From CAYMSA01 sp964392965 (lineage in GTDB: Bacteria > Actinomycetota > Coriobacteriia > Anaerosomatales > Anaerosomataceae): DNA of 8,975 bases. The position numbers were made by a program, and so were the translations under genes. A model generated the notes under the pieces. The model saw only the letters and a program-made list of their open reading frames with translations. It did no database searches and was not told where the DNA came from. The stretch covers positions 1 to 8,975 of the forward strand of contig CAYMSA010000068.1 of NCBI GenBank assembly GCA_964392965.1, in the 5' to 3' direction. This document shows positions 1 to 4,023 of the stretch, piece by piece (within the stretch, counting starts at the first letter, position 1; the number at the start of each line of letters is the position of its first letter).

Positions 1-518
1 CAGCCGAGTCCGTACGCCGCTTCGTGGTGGACCGCGACGCGCCGGAGCTTGCCGCTACGATCGACGGGCACGCGGCGTTTGACGAGGCCGCCGTGAGCCA
101 TCTTGTCGACGTGCGGGAAGTGCTCGTCCCGGCCCGCCTGCTCACGGTACTCCTCGCATCACTCGCGCTCGTATGGGGAGCATTGAGGTCGCGCAGCCGG
201 GACGGACGAAGGGCCGTGGGCCGTCTGTTGCTGGCGACCGGCGCACTGCTGCTCGTGTGCATGTTGCTCGTGGTCCTGGCGGGGGCCTCAGACTTCTACA
301 CGTTCTTCGCGCACTTCCACTCGCTCTTCTTCGAAGCAGGCACCTGGCAGTTCCCTGAAGATGCGCTGCTCATCAGGATCTTTCCGCTGCCGTTCTGGAT
401 GACGGCCGGCGCCACCTGGGGAGGACTCATCGCGCTGTGCGCCGTGATTCTCATGGTGCTGGGAAGATGTGTCGATTCTCTATCGCTCCGCGACGCCGGG
501 CATGGTGGACGTGTATAG
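1..518 (+). CDS. Lit/DUF1461 (TIGR01906-type) integral membrane protein, 3' part
   Basis: The frame is open from base 3 and the true start lies left of the window, so only the C-terminal part is visible. The GTG at 24 is inside the reading frame and is not convincing as a start. Numbering from that GTG, a soluble stretch ends in SHLVDVREVL (His26). It is followed by a membrane helix (about 35-55), a second helix (about 64-87), the conserved-looking block FYTFFAHFHSLFFEAGTW (91-108), and a last helix (about 121-147). An HxxDV-type motif followed by FH-LFF-W, then an LPxFW helix, is the DUF1461 pattern. This family includes Lit, the lipoprotein intramolecular transacylase, which moves an acyl chain on the N-terminal cysteine of lipoproteins at the outer face of the membrane. 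Known Lit enzymes depend on conserved histidines; His26 and His97/His99 are the candidates here. Family membership is fairly sure. The transacylase function is an inference, because many actinobacterial members are untested. Confidence 0.8.
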   Translation, partial: AESVRRFVVDRDAPELAATIDGHAAFDEAAVSHLVDVREVLVPARLLTVLLASLALVWGALRSRSRDGRRAVGRLLLATGALLLVCMLLVVLAGASDFYTFFAHFHSLFFEAGTWQFPEDALLIRIFPLPFWMTAGATWGGLIALCAVILMVLGRCVDSLSLRDAGHGGRV

Positions 519-534
519 TCAGCACCGGTAGGAT
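506..534 (+). promoter_or_regulatory. Candidate sigma-70-type promoter for the small CxxC protein
   Basis: TGGACG (506-511) and TAGGAT (529-534) are separated by exactly 17 bases, each matching 4 of 6 consensus positions. The -35 box overlaps the last codons of the preceding membrane-protein gene. Transcription would start near 541, about 60 bases before the ATG at 603. Read by eye only. Confidence 0.35.
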
Positions 535-589
535 GCATGCGGGACTCCGCCGGGCGCTCGATTCCCGGTGTGCTGGCATAACGACGACC

Positions 590-595
590 AGGAGG
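590..595 (+). promoter_or_regulatory. Ribosome binding site of the small CxxC protein
   Basis: A perfect AGGAGG lies 7 bases before the ATG at 603. It supports this short ORF as a real gene. Confidence 0.8.
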
Positions 596-602
596 TAGAC
601 GA

Positions 603-749
603 ATGGCAGGAAAGCAGGGCTACTGCGTCAAGTGCAAGGAGAAGCGCGAGATCAAGGACGCGCAGGAGATCACCATGAAGAACGGCCGTCCTGCCACGCA
701 GGGCGTCTGCCCCGAGTGCGGCACCAAGATCTTCCGGATCGGCAAGTAG
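603..749 (+). CDS. Small two-CxxC zinc-ribbon-like protein, DUF5679-like (48 aa)
   Basis: The ORF encodes 48 residues starting MAGKQGYCVKCKEK and ending in FRIGK. It is preceded by AGGAGG (590-595) with 7 bases to the ATG, the clearest ribosome binding site in the left part of the window. Two cysteine pairs, C8-x2-C11 and C36-x2-C39, with basic residues between them, predict a single rubredoxin/zinc-ribbon knuckle that folds around one metal ion. The sequence matches the small DUF5679 proteins common in Actinobacteria, Chloroflexi and archaea, often annotated simply as hypothetical. No catalytic function is known; nucleic-acid or ribosome binding is plausible from the charge but unproven. It appears to be transcribed alone, between the membrane-protein gene and the tRNA. 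Confidence 0.88.
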   Translation: MAGKQGYCVKCKEKREIKDAQEITMKNGRPATQGVCPECGTKIFRIGK

Positions 750-806
750 CCGGTTCGTACTCCGCACAGGGTCGCCGTGAGAAGCGGCAAGGCGCGGGTC
801 GGGGGT

Positions 807-836
807 TTGCCGCAGGATTCGGCGCTGTCCTACAAT
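807..836 (+). promoter_or_regulatory. Promoter of tRNA-Gly
   Basis: TTGCCG (807-812) and TACAAT (831-836) are separated by 18 bases. The -10 box matches 5 of 6 consensus positions. The tRNA begins at 848, so transcription would start close to its mature 5' end, as is usual for singly transcribed tRNA genes. Confidence 0.55.
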
Positions 837-847
837 GTGCGGCACAC

Positions 848-922
848 GCGGGTGTAGCTCAGTGGTAGAGCATCGGCTTCCCAAGCCGAGTGTCGCGGGT
901 TCGAGTCCCGTCACCCGCTCCA
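848..922 (+). tRNA. tRNA-Gly (anticodon CCC)
   Basis: The full cloverleaf can be read. The acceptor arm GCGGGTG (848-854) pairs perfectly with CACCCGC (912-918). The D arm is GCTC/GAGC (857-871). The anticodon stem is TCGGC/GCCGA around loop TTCCCAA (878-884), giving anticodon CCC at 880-882. The T arm is GCGGG/CCCGT with loop TTCGAGT (900-906). The discriminator is T919 and the CCA end is encoded (920-922). It reads the glycine codon GGG. Confidence 0.97.
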
Positions 923-932
923 GGTAATACCG

Positions 933-960
933 GAGGCCAGAGACGACTGTCTCTGGCCTC
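933..960. terminator. Bidirectional hairpin between tRNA-Gly and the cupin gene
   Basis: GAGGCCAGAGAC (933-944) pairs perfectly over 12 bp with 949-960 around the tetraloop GACT. It begins 10 bases after the tRNA CCA and lies between two convergent transcription units, where a shared terminator is expected. Neither side has a clear T run (TATCGTCC follows on the plus strand), so it would be a U-poor terminator, as often seen in high-GC Actinobacteria. The 130 bases from 961 to 1093 hold no gene; a smaller GCCGG/CCGGC hairpin at 1030-1044 may also serve the cupin transcript. Confidence 0.7.
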
Positions 961-1093
961 TATCGTCCGCAGGATGTTCGCAGGAGAGGGAGACGCCCCG
1001 ACGCCCGCGGTCTTGCCTGGCGCTACGCCGCCGGTCTCGCCGGCAGACAGCCTGCGCCCCGTCGGCCGTCACGCCCGGGAGCGGCACGGTCAC

Positions 1094-1432
1094 TCAGTCG
1101 CGCACCGCGCCCTTCTGCATGTTGGGGACCTTCATGACGTATACCGAGAACGCCTCCTCCTGATCCGCTGCGAGCGCGTGCGGGACGCCCTTGGGGCTCT
1201 CCACGAAGTCGCCCGCATTCACAGCGTGCGACTCCTCGCCGACGGTCACCGTTCCGCTTCCGGCGATGACCTGGAACAGGACATCAACGGGAGTCTTGTG
1301 GGAGGGGACTACCTCGCCCGCTTCGAGCCACAGGTTGACGATGCCGATCTCCGGCAGGTCGATGATCTTCCTGCCCTTCACTCCCCATGCGGTCGTCGCA
1401 TACGGCAGCTCCTGGACGCGCACGATGCTCAT
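1094..1432 (-). CDS. Small single-domain cupin protein (112 aa)
   Basis: The protein starts MSIVRVQELPYATTAWGVKG and is a minimal cupin beta-barrel. Cupin motif 1 is G39-E-V-V-P-S-H45-K-T47-P-V-D50, ending at G58. Motif 2 is G74-D-F-V-E-S-P80-K-G82-V-P-H85. Compared with the classical HxH...E / H metal site, H45 and H85 are kept, while the second His is Thr47 and the Glu position is replaced (Asp50 or Gln54 nearby). Any metal site is therefore altered. The HxTPxDV motif 1 followed by a SPKGVPH motif 2 resembles small stand-alone cupins of anaerobes with no assigned reaction. The ATG at 1430-1432 is chosen because GGAGGC lies 7 bases upstream on the minus strand. The frame stays open to 1651, but that extension is Arg/Pro-rich and lies before the binding site. 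It converges on tRNA-Gly and is divergent from the M23-type gene. A sugar, small-acid or sensor role cannot be decided. Confidence 0.85.
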   Translation of the reverse strand: MSIVRVQELPYATTAWGVKGRKIIDLPEIGIVNLWLEAGEVVPSHKTPVDVLFQVIAGSGTVTVGEESHAVNAGDFVESPKGVPHALAADQEEAFSVYVMKVPNMQKGAVRD

Positions 1433-1498
1433 GATGTCGGCCTCCGGTTCGCGTGAGGCACCGGCCGGTGGCGCGGTGCCGGAAGTGCACATGCCCGG

Positions 1499-1527
1499 AT
1501 GGTACCGTTCGAGCGGATGACTGTCCT
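1499..1527 (-). promoter_or_regulatory. Possible promoter of the cupin gene
   Basis: On the minus strand, AGGACA (1527-1522) and TACCAT (1504-1499) are 17 bases apart, each matching 4 of 6 consensus positions. Transcription would start near 1492, about 60 bases before the ATG. The CTTGAC/GTCAAG palindrome at 1526-1541 abuts the -35 box. Weak by itself. Confidence 0.25.
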
Positions 1528-1541
1528 TGACCAGAGTCAAG
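1526..1541. promoter_or_regulatory. Operator-like palindrome CTTGAC-N4-GTCAAG
   Basis: CTTGAC (1526-1531) and GTCAAG (1536-1541) are perfect inverted repeats with a 4-base spacer. They sit immediately behind the possible cupin promoter. The dyad looks like a binding site for a dimeric repressor or activator. The spacing does not fit the HspR/HAIR element, and I cannot name the protein. Confidence 0.35.
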
Positions 1542-1655
1542 CCCTGCGGCGCCCTACAGACCGAACGGCGAATCGCCGCCGAGCGTCGTTGCAGTGAATC
1601 GAGGGCTTGGGCTACTGATCGATGAACGGCGCTTCTCGTCGGCCGCGCCATGCGC

Positions 1656-1679
1656 TATCCTATCGAACACAAGTTCGAT
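1656..1679 (+). promoter_or_regulatory. LexA (SOS) box overlapping a -10-like element, upstream of the M23-type gene
   Basis: TCGAAC (1663-1668), four bases, then GTTCGA (1673-1678), flanked by A1662 and T1679 to give 7-bp perfect arms. This is exactly the TCGAAC-N4-GTTCGA pattern of LexA sites in mycobacteria and other Actinobacteria, and it also fits the CGAAC-N4-GTTCG core of Gram-positive SOS boxes. TATCCT (1656-1661) immediately precedes it and keeps the key T, A and T of a -10 box, so bound LexA would cover the transcription start. The -35 (near 1633) is poor. The only gene reading away in the plus direction is the M23-type protein at 1724. That LexA binds here is inferred from motif identity. 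Confidence 0.6.
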
Positions 1680-1688
1680 TGTCTGCCG

Positions 1689-1717
1689 ACCCCCCTGGCA
1701 GCTGACTCGAGGGGGGT
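1689..1717 (+). promoter_or_regulatory. Hairpin sequestering the ribosome binding site of the M23-type gene
   Basis: ACCCCCCT (1689-1696) pairs perfectly over 8 bp with AGGGGGGT (1710-1717), leaving a 13-base loop that contains CAGCTG. The 3' arm is the only Shine-Dalgarno sequence of the gene starting at 1724 (GAGGGG, 6-8 bases before the ATG). The folded leader should hide it from the ribosome. The six G:C pairs make this a stable block. What opens it (a protein, an upstream pairing or temperature) is not visible. No known riboswitch consensus was recognised in front of it. Confidence 0.5.
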
Positions 1718-1723
1718 GTCTCC

Positions 1724-2770
1724 ATGTCCGCACATTCACTGCGCGACCGCATCATCGTCCACCGTCTCGTGCGATTAGCAGGAGCCGTGGTCTGCGCTCT
1801 CGCGTGCGCTTGGGCGAGTCCTGCCGTCGCAGCGGTGTGGACGGCTCCGGTTCCCGGGTGCTCGATCATCGCCGCGTACGGCAGCACATACAGCGGCTGC
1901 GTCCACCGTGGTGTGGACCTGGCCGCGTGCCCCGGCGAGGTCGTCTCGTCGCCGGTGTCGGGGGCAGTCGTCTTCGCGGGGAGGGTACCTGCCGACGGCG
2001 GTGGGACGTGTAACGCGGTCACGATCGAGCTGAGCTCGGGCGAACGGGTCAGCCTGCTCCCGCTCGACGAGCTGTGGGTGAGCGAGGGGACGCAGGTCGC
2101 CGCTTCGGAGCAGCTCGGTTCGCTCGCGGCATCAGGTGACGATTCTTCGGCCCGCAGTCACCTGCATCTCAGTTACCGGAGAGACGGCGTGTACCTCGAT
2201 CCGACGGCGCTCCTCCCCGGTGCCGCCACGGGTTCGGAGGCCGCTGATGGGCAGGAGGCGGAGCTGCCGCCTGTGGCCGACACCGAGCCGATTGCAGCAA
2301 CGCCAGAGGCAGGGTCGGCGATCGTTGCGCCAGCGCAGGCCACTTCGGGCGCCAACGCCGCTGCCTCGGATACCCCGGCAGTCGCGACGTCCGTCTCGCT
2401 GGCGACTGCAGGGGCTCCGTCCGTCGTCCGACAGGGTGAGGTGCAGCAGTCGGCCGCTGTGGAGGGCGACCTGGTGAGAGGGGCCGCGTCAGCCGCAGCC
2501 GCGGGAGGAGCCGTGTCAGCCGCAGCGGGTCCGATCTCGAATGCTGGCGCGTCGTCCCGGCTGATGGAGGCCGCCGGGGTTCCTGCCGCCTCGGCGCTGG
2601 CTCCGCCGCGGATCACGGCGGGCAGCGTGCCGGGTGTCCTTGCGAGCCTCTCGACCGGAGCTTTCGCCGTGTCGACGACGAGCAGCCTCCCCGCGCTTCT
2701 GGGAGGCGTCTGTATCGCCGCCTTGTCGGCAGTCGCGCTTCGCAGGCGTCTGTCGGCTGTGGAGTCCTGA
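1724..2770 (+). CDS. Secreted, membrane-anchored M23-family (LytM-like) peptidase-fold protein (348 aa)
   Basis: A signal peptide (about 1-37, basic start, hydrophobic 19-36, ending SPAVAA) leads to an M23 domain at about 40-163. The zinc-ligand motifs are present: H61-R-G-V-D65, then H146-L-H148, followed by the usual GVYLDP. The family YxHL histidine, a catalytic residue in LytM (His260), aligns with LLPL at 111-114, so Pro113 replaces it. The enzyme may be slow, altered or inactive. Cys46, Cys59, Cys69 and Cys96 could form disulphides outside the cell. Residues about 165-315 are an Ala/Ser/Pro/Val-rich low-complexity linker without motifs. Residues 320-339 are hydrophobic and are followed by Arg340-342, a C-terminal membrane anchor; there is no LPxTG. 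Known M23 proteins cut peptidoglycan cross-links, or, when degenerate, activate amidases. Start: ATG with GAGGGG upstream. Expression looks doubly gated by a LexA box (1662-1679) and a hairpin over the ribosome binding site. The gene stands alone, before the rpsF promoter. Confidence 0.88.
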   Translation: MSAHSLRDRIIVHRLVRLAGAVVCALACAWASPAVAAVWTAPVPGCSIIAAYGSTYSGCVHRGVDLAACPGEVVSSPVSGAVVFAGRVPADGGGTCNAVTIELSSGERVSLLPLDELWVSEGTQVAASEQLGSLAASGDDSSARSHLHLSYRRDGVYLDPTALLPGAATGSEAADGQEAELPPVADTEPIAATPEAGSAIVAPAQATSGANAAASDTPAVATSVSLATAGAPSVVRQGEVQQSAAVEGDLVRGAASAAAAGGAVSAAAGPISNAGASSRLMEAAGVPAASALAPPRITAGSVPGVLASLSTGAFAVSTTSSLPALLGGVCIAALSAVALRRRLSAVES

Positions 2771-2816
2771 CCGATGATGGGGCGCCGGAGTGCGCAGGAT
2801 GCGGTGGGGCATCGCA

Positions 2817-2845
2817 TTGTAGGACGGTCGAGCGTCTGCTACACT
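2817..2845 (+). promoter_or_regulatory. Extended -10 promoter of the rpsF operon
   Basis: TTGTAG (2817-2822) is followed after 17 bases by TACACT (2840-2845). The -10 is preceded by TGC, giving the TGn extended -10 form. Transcription would start near 2852 and produce a leader of about 70 bases before the rpsF start. The 46 bases between the M23-type stop codon and this promoter contain only a weak GATGC/GCATC hairpin, so no clear terminator protects the promoter from read-through. Confidence 0.6.
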
Positions 2846-2861
2846 CCGGTGGCTTCATTTC

Positions 2862-2903
2862 CTGCTCCGGGCTACGCCTTCAAGAGTCCCGGGGCCGCTT
2901 CAG
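2862..2903 (+). promoter_or_regulatory. Candidate S6:S18 autoregulatory leader element
   Basis: In the rpsF leader, CTCCGGG (2865-2871) pairs with CCCGGGG (2888-2894) over 7 bp, including one G-U pair. CTG (2862-2864) pairs with CAG (2901-2903), leaving a one-sided six-base bulge (2895-2900) that begins with CCG. A CCG trinucleotide in the 3' side of an asymmetric bulge is the known hallmark of the rpsF leader bound by the S6:S18 complex, imitating its 16S rRNA site. The bases preceding 2862 (UUCCU) can also pair with AGGGA of the ribosome binding site at about 2907-2914. Both ligands, S6 and S18, are encoded in this operon, which fits feedback control. The fold was drawn by hand. Confidence 0.55.
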
Positions 2904-2921
2904 CCCAAGGGAGGTGAACTA

Positions 2922-3215
2922 TTGAAGGCTTATGAGATCATGCTCATCTTGCGCCCCAACCTCGAAGACGAGGCGCGGGAGGCGACCCTGGCCAAGGTCA
3001 GGACCATCGTCACTGCTGATGGCGGCGTCATAGACTCGGAAGACTCGTGGGGCAAGCGTCGTCTTGCGCACGAGATCAATCACACCGAAGAGGGCGAGTA
3101 CTACGTCACGCTGTTCCACGCCAGCACCGCGGCAGTCGCCGAGCTCGACCGTGTCCTGCACATCACCGATCAGGTGCTGCGCTTCATGATCGTCCGTCGG
3201 GACGACCTCGAGTAG
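2922..3215 (+). CDS. rpsF: 30S ribosomal protein S6 (97 aa)
   Basis: The sequence MKAYEIMLILRPN, the central WGKRRLAHEI block (about 43-52) and RVLHITDQVLRFMIVRR near the end are the standard S6 pattern. The length of 97 residues is normal, without the acidic Glu-rich tail some species carry. S6 forms a heterodimer with S18 and binds the platform of the 30S subunit. The start is TTG at 2922, fixed by the strong AAGGGAGGTG (2907-2916) just before it and by the S6 N-terminus beginning exactly there; no ATG is available until codon 7. It is the first gene of the rpsF-ssb-rpsR group and follows a leader with an apparent S6:S18 binding fold. A rare TTG start may further limit its output. The next gene, ssb, begins 56 bases downstream. 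Confidence 0.98.
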   Translation: MKAYEIMLILRPNLEDEAREATLAKVRTIVTADGGVIDSEDSWGKRRLAHEINHTEEGEYYVTLFHASTAAVAELDRVLHITDQVLRFMIVRRDDLE

Positions 3216-3271
3216 CGCGAGGCTCACCTGGCCGGTGCGTATCGGCTGGATCACGAGAACGAGGTGCACAG

Positions 3272-3679
3272 ATGAGTATCAACAGGGTAGTGATCTCCGG
3301 AAATCTGACGCGCGACCCCGAGCTGCGCTCAACCGCCAGCGGTATGAGTGTGCTCAAGCTGGGTGTCGCGGTGAACGACCGAAGGAAGAATCAGTCAACA
3401 GGCGAGTGGGAGGACGTTCCCAACTTTGTGGACGTCACCATCTTCGGCGCACGCGCCGAGGCGCTGTCGCGCTTTCTGAACAAGGGCTCCAAGGTCGCAA
3501 TCGAAGGCAAACTGCGGTGGAGTCAGTGGGAGAAGGACGGCGAGAAGCGCTCGAAGCTGGAGGTCGTAGCCGACGAGGTCGAGTTCCTATCGTCTCGTGA
3601 CGGCGGTTCAGGCGGCTACGCTGCTCCCGCCAGAGATGCCGGTCCGGCAGAGGACCTCGGCGAGGAGATCCCGTTCTAA
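3272..3679 (+). CDS. ssb: Single-stranded DNA-binding protein (135 aa)
   Basis: An OB-fold domain covers about residues 1-106: MSINRVVISGNLTRDPELR, then V54-D-V-T-I-F, and K80-L-R-W-S-Q-W-E. Trp83 and Trp86 are candidates for base stacking. A short Gly/Ala/Pro linker (about 109-127) leads to the acidic tip EDLGEEIPF, which corresponds to the universal D-D-D-I-P-F tail that recruits repair and replication partners. SSB tetramers coat single-stranded DNA during replication, recombination and SOS signalling. At 135 residues it is shorter than the usual 160-180 because the linker is compact. The ATG at 3272 is chosen over the longer open frame (to 3047), which overlaps rpsF and would add Arg/His-rich residues unlike any SSB; GAGGTG (3261-3266) lies 5 bases upstream. 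Its place between rpsF and rpsR is the usual bacterial arrangement. Confidence 0.97.
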   Translation: MSINRVVISGNLTRDPELRSTASGMSVLKLGVAVNDRRKNQSTGEWEDVPNFVDVTIFGARAEALSRFLNKGSKVAIEGKLRWSQWEKDGEKRSKLEVVADEVEFLSSRDGGSGGYAAPARDAGPAEDLGEEIPF

Positions 3680-3687
3680 GAGAACGG
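3671..3687 (+). repeat. Perfect inverted repeat across the ssb stop codon
   Basis: CCGTTCT (3671-3677) and AGAACGG (3681-3687) are perfect inverted repeats with a 3-base spacer. The dyad spans the last two codons and the TAA stop of ssb, 69 bases before rpsR. In RNA it would be a 7-bp hairpin with a tight triloop and no T run, so an mRNA processing or stabilising element is more likely than a full terminator. Chance is also possible. Confidence 0.35.
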
Positions 3688-3755
3688 TCCGGGGCGGTAC
3701 CCTCCCGCTCCGCATGACCGAGTCCTGCATCGTCAGGAAGTGAGAGGAGGTAGGT

Positions 3756-4019
3756 GTGAGCGATTACTCAAGGACGCCCAAGCGTCGTTACTGCGCGTTC
3801 TGCAAGGACAAGGTCGAGTACATCGACTACAAAGACGTGAACATGCTGCGCAAGTACACGACCGACCGCGGCAAGATCAAGCCCCGGCGTGTCACCGGTA
3901 CCTGCGCCCAGCATCAGCATCAGCTGGCCGTGGCTGTGAAGCGTGCCCGCGAGATGGCACTGATTCCGTACGCGGTTCCGGTCATCAGCGGCAAGGTCGA
4001 TGGCAAGGGTCGCAGATAG
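3756..4019 (+). CDS. rpsR: 30S ribosomal protein S18, zinc-binding type (87 aa)
   Basis: The block D23-Y-I-D-Y-K-D-V-N-M-L-R-K-Y (about 21-34) and the T-D-R-G-K-I-K-P-R-R (36-45) segment identify S18. Four residues suited to a zinc knuckle are present: C13-x2-C16 and C50-x2-H53, so this is the Cys-containing (C+) form of S18. Many Actinobacteria carry a second, Cys-free S18 under Zur control elsewhere; none is seen here. S18 dimerises with S6 on the 30S platform. The GTG at 3756 follows AGGAGG (3745-3750) with 5 bases of spacing. Length is normal for the family. The downstream membrane-protein gene starts either 4 bases after the stop or inside the last codons of rpsR, which implies cotranscription and probably coupled translation. 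Confidence 0.97.
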   Translation: MSDYSRTPKRRYCAFCKDKVEYIDYKDVNMLRKYTTDRGKIKPRRVTGTCAQHQHQLAVAVKRAREMALIPYAVPVISGKVDGKGRR

Positions 4020-4023
4020 CATC

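Larger units (their letters stand above)
1433..1723. other. Divergent regulatory intergenic region
   Basis: This 291-base region separates the leftward cupin gene from the rightward M23-type gene and contains no convincing gene. From left to right it holds the cupin ribosome binding site (1440-1445), a possible cupin promoter (1499-1527), a CTTGAC-N4-GTCAAG palindrome (1526-1541), a featureless stretch (about 1542-1650), a TATCCT -10-like box (1656-1661), a perfect LexA-type palindrome (1662-1679), and a hairpin enclosing the M23 ribosome binding site (1689-1717). Confidence 0.7.

Noticed and set aside
890..1456. Plus-strand open frame of 188 codons
   Set aside because: It begins inside tRNA-Gly, crosses the terminator hairpin and runs antisense through the cupin gene. 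Its sequence is low-complexity Arg/Asp/His and it has no ribosome binding site.
1526..1541. HspR-type HAIR element
   Set aside because: HAIR is CTTGAGT-N7-ACTCAAG; here the arms are CTTGAC/GTCAAG with a 4-base spacer.
1433..1651. N-terminal extension of the cupin frame up to 1651
   Set aside because: The extra 73 residues are Arg/Ser/Pro-rich and unlike a cupin. The good ribosome binding site at 1440-1445 serves the ATG at 1430-1432, and the extension would cover the palindrome and promoter.
1542..1723. c-di-AMP (ydaO) or other riboswitch before the M23-type gene
   Set aside because: Considered because ydaO elements often precede wall hydrolases. The leader after the likely start is too short, and no conserved ydaO segments were recognised.
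2680..2770. LPxTG sortase signal at the end of the M23-type protein
   Set aside because: The hydrophobic segment and RRR tail fit, but the preceding sequence reads S-L-P-A-L-L with no Thr-Gly, so a plain transmembrane anchor is the better call.
2173..2817. Minus-strand open frame of 214 codons
   Set aside because: It is the antisense of the Ala-rich linker of the M23-type gene, where GC-rich codons suppress stops. It shows no domain and no binding site.
3047..3271. Longer ssb frame overlapping rpsF
   Set aside because: SSB proteins begin MSxNxVxxxGNL, exactly at 3272, where a ribosome binding site is present. The extension is shadow sequence of rpsF.
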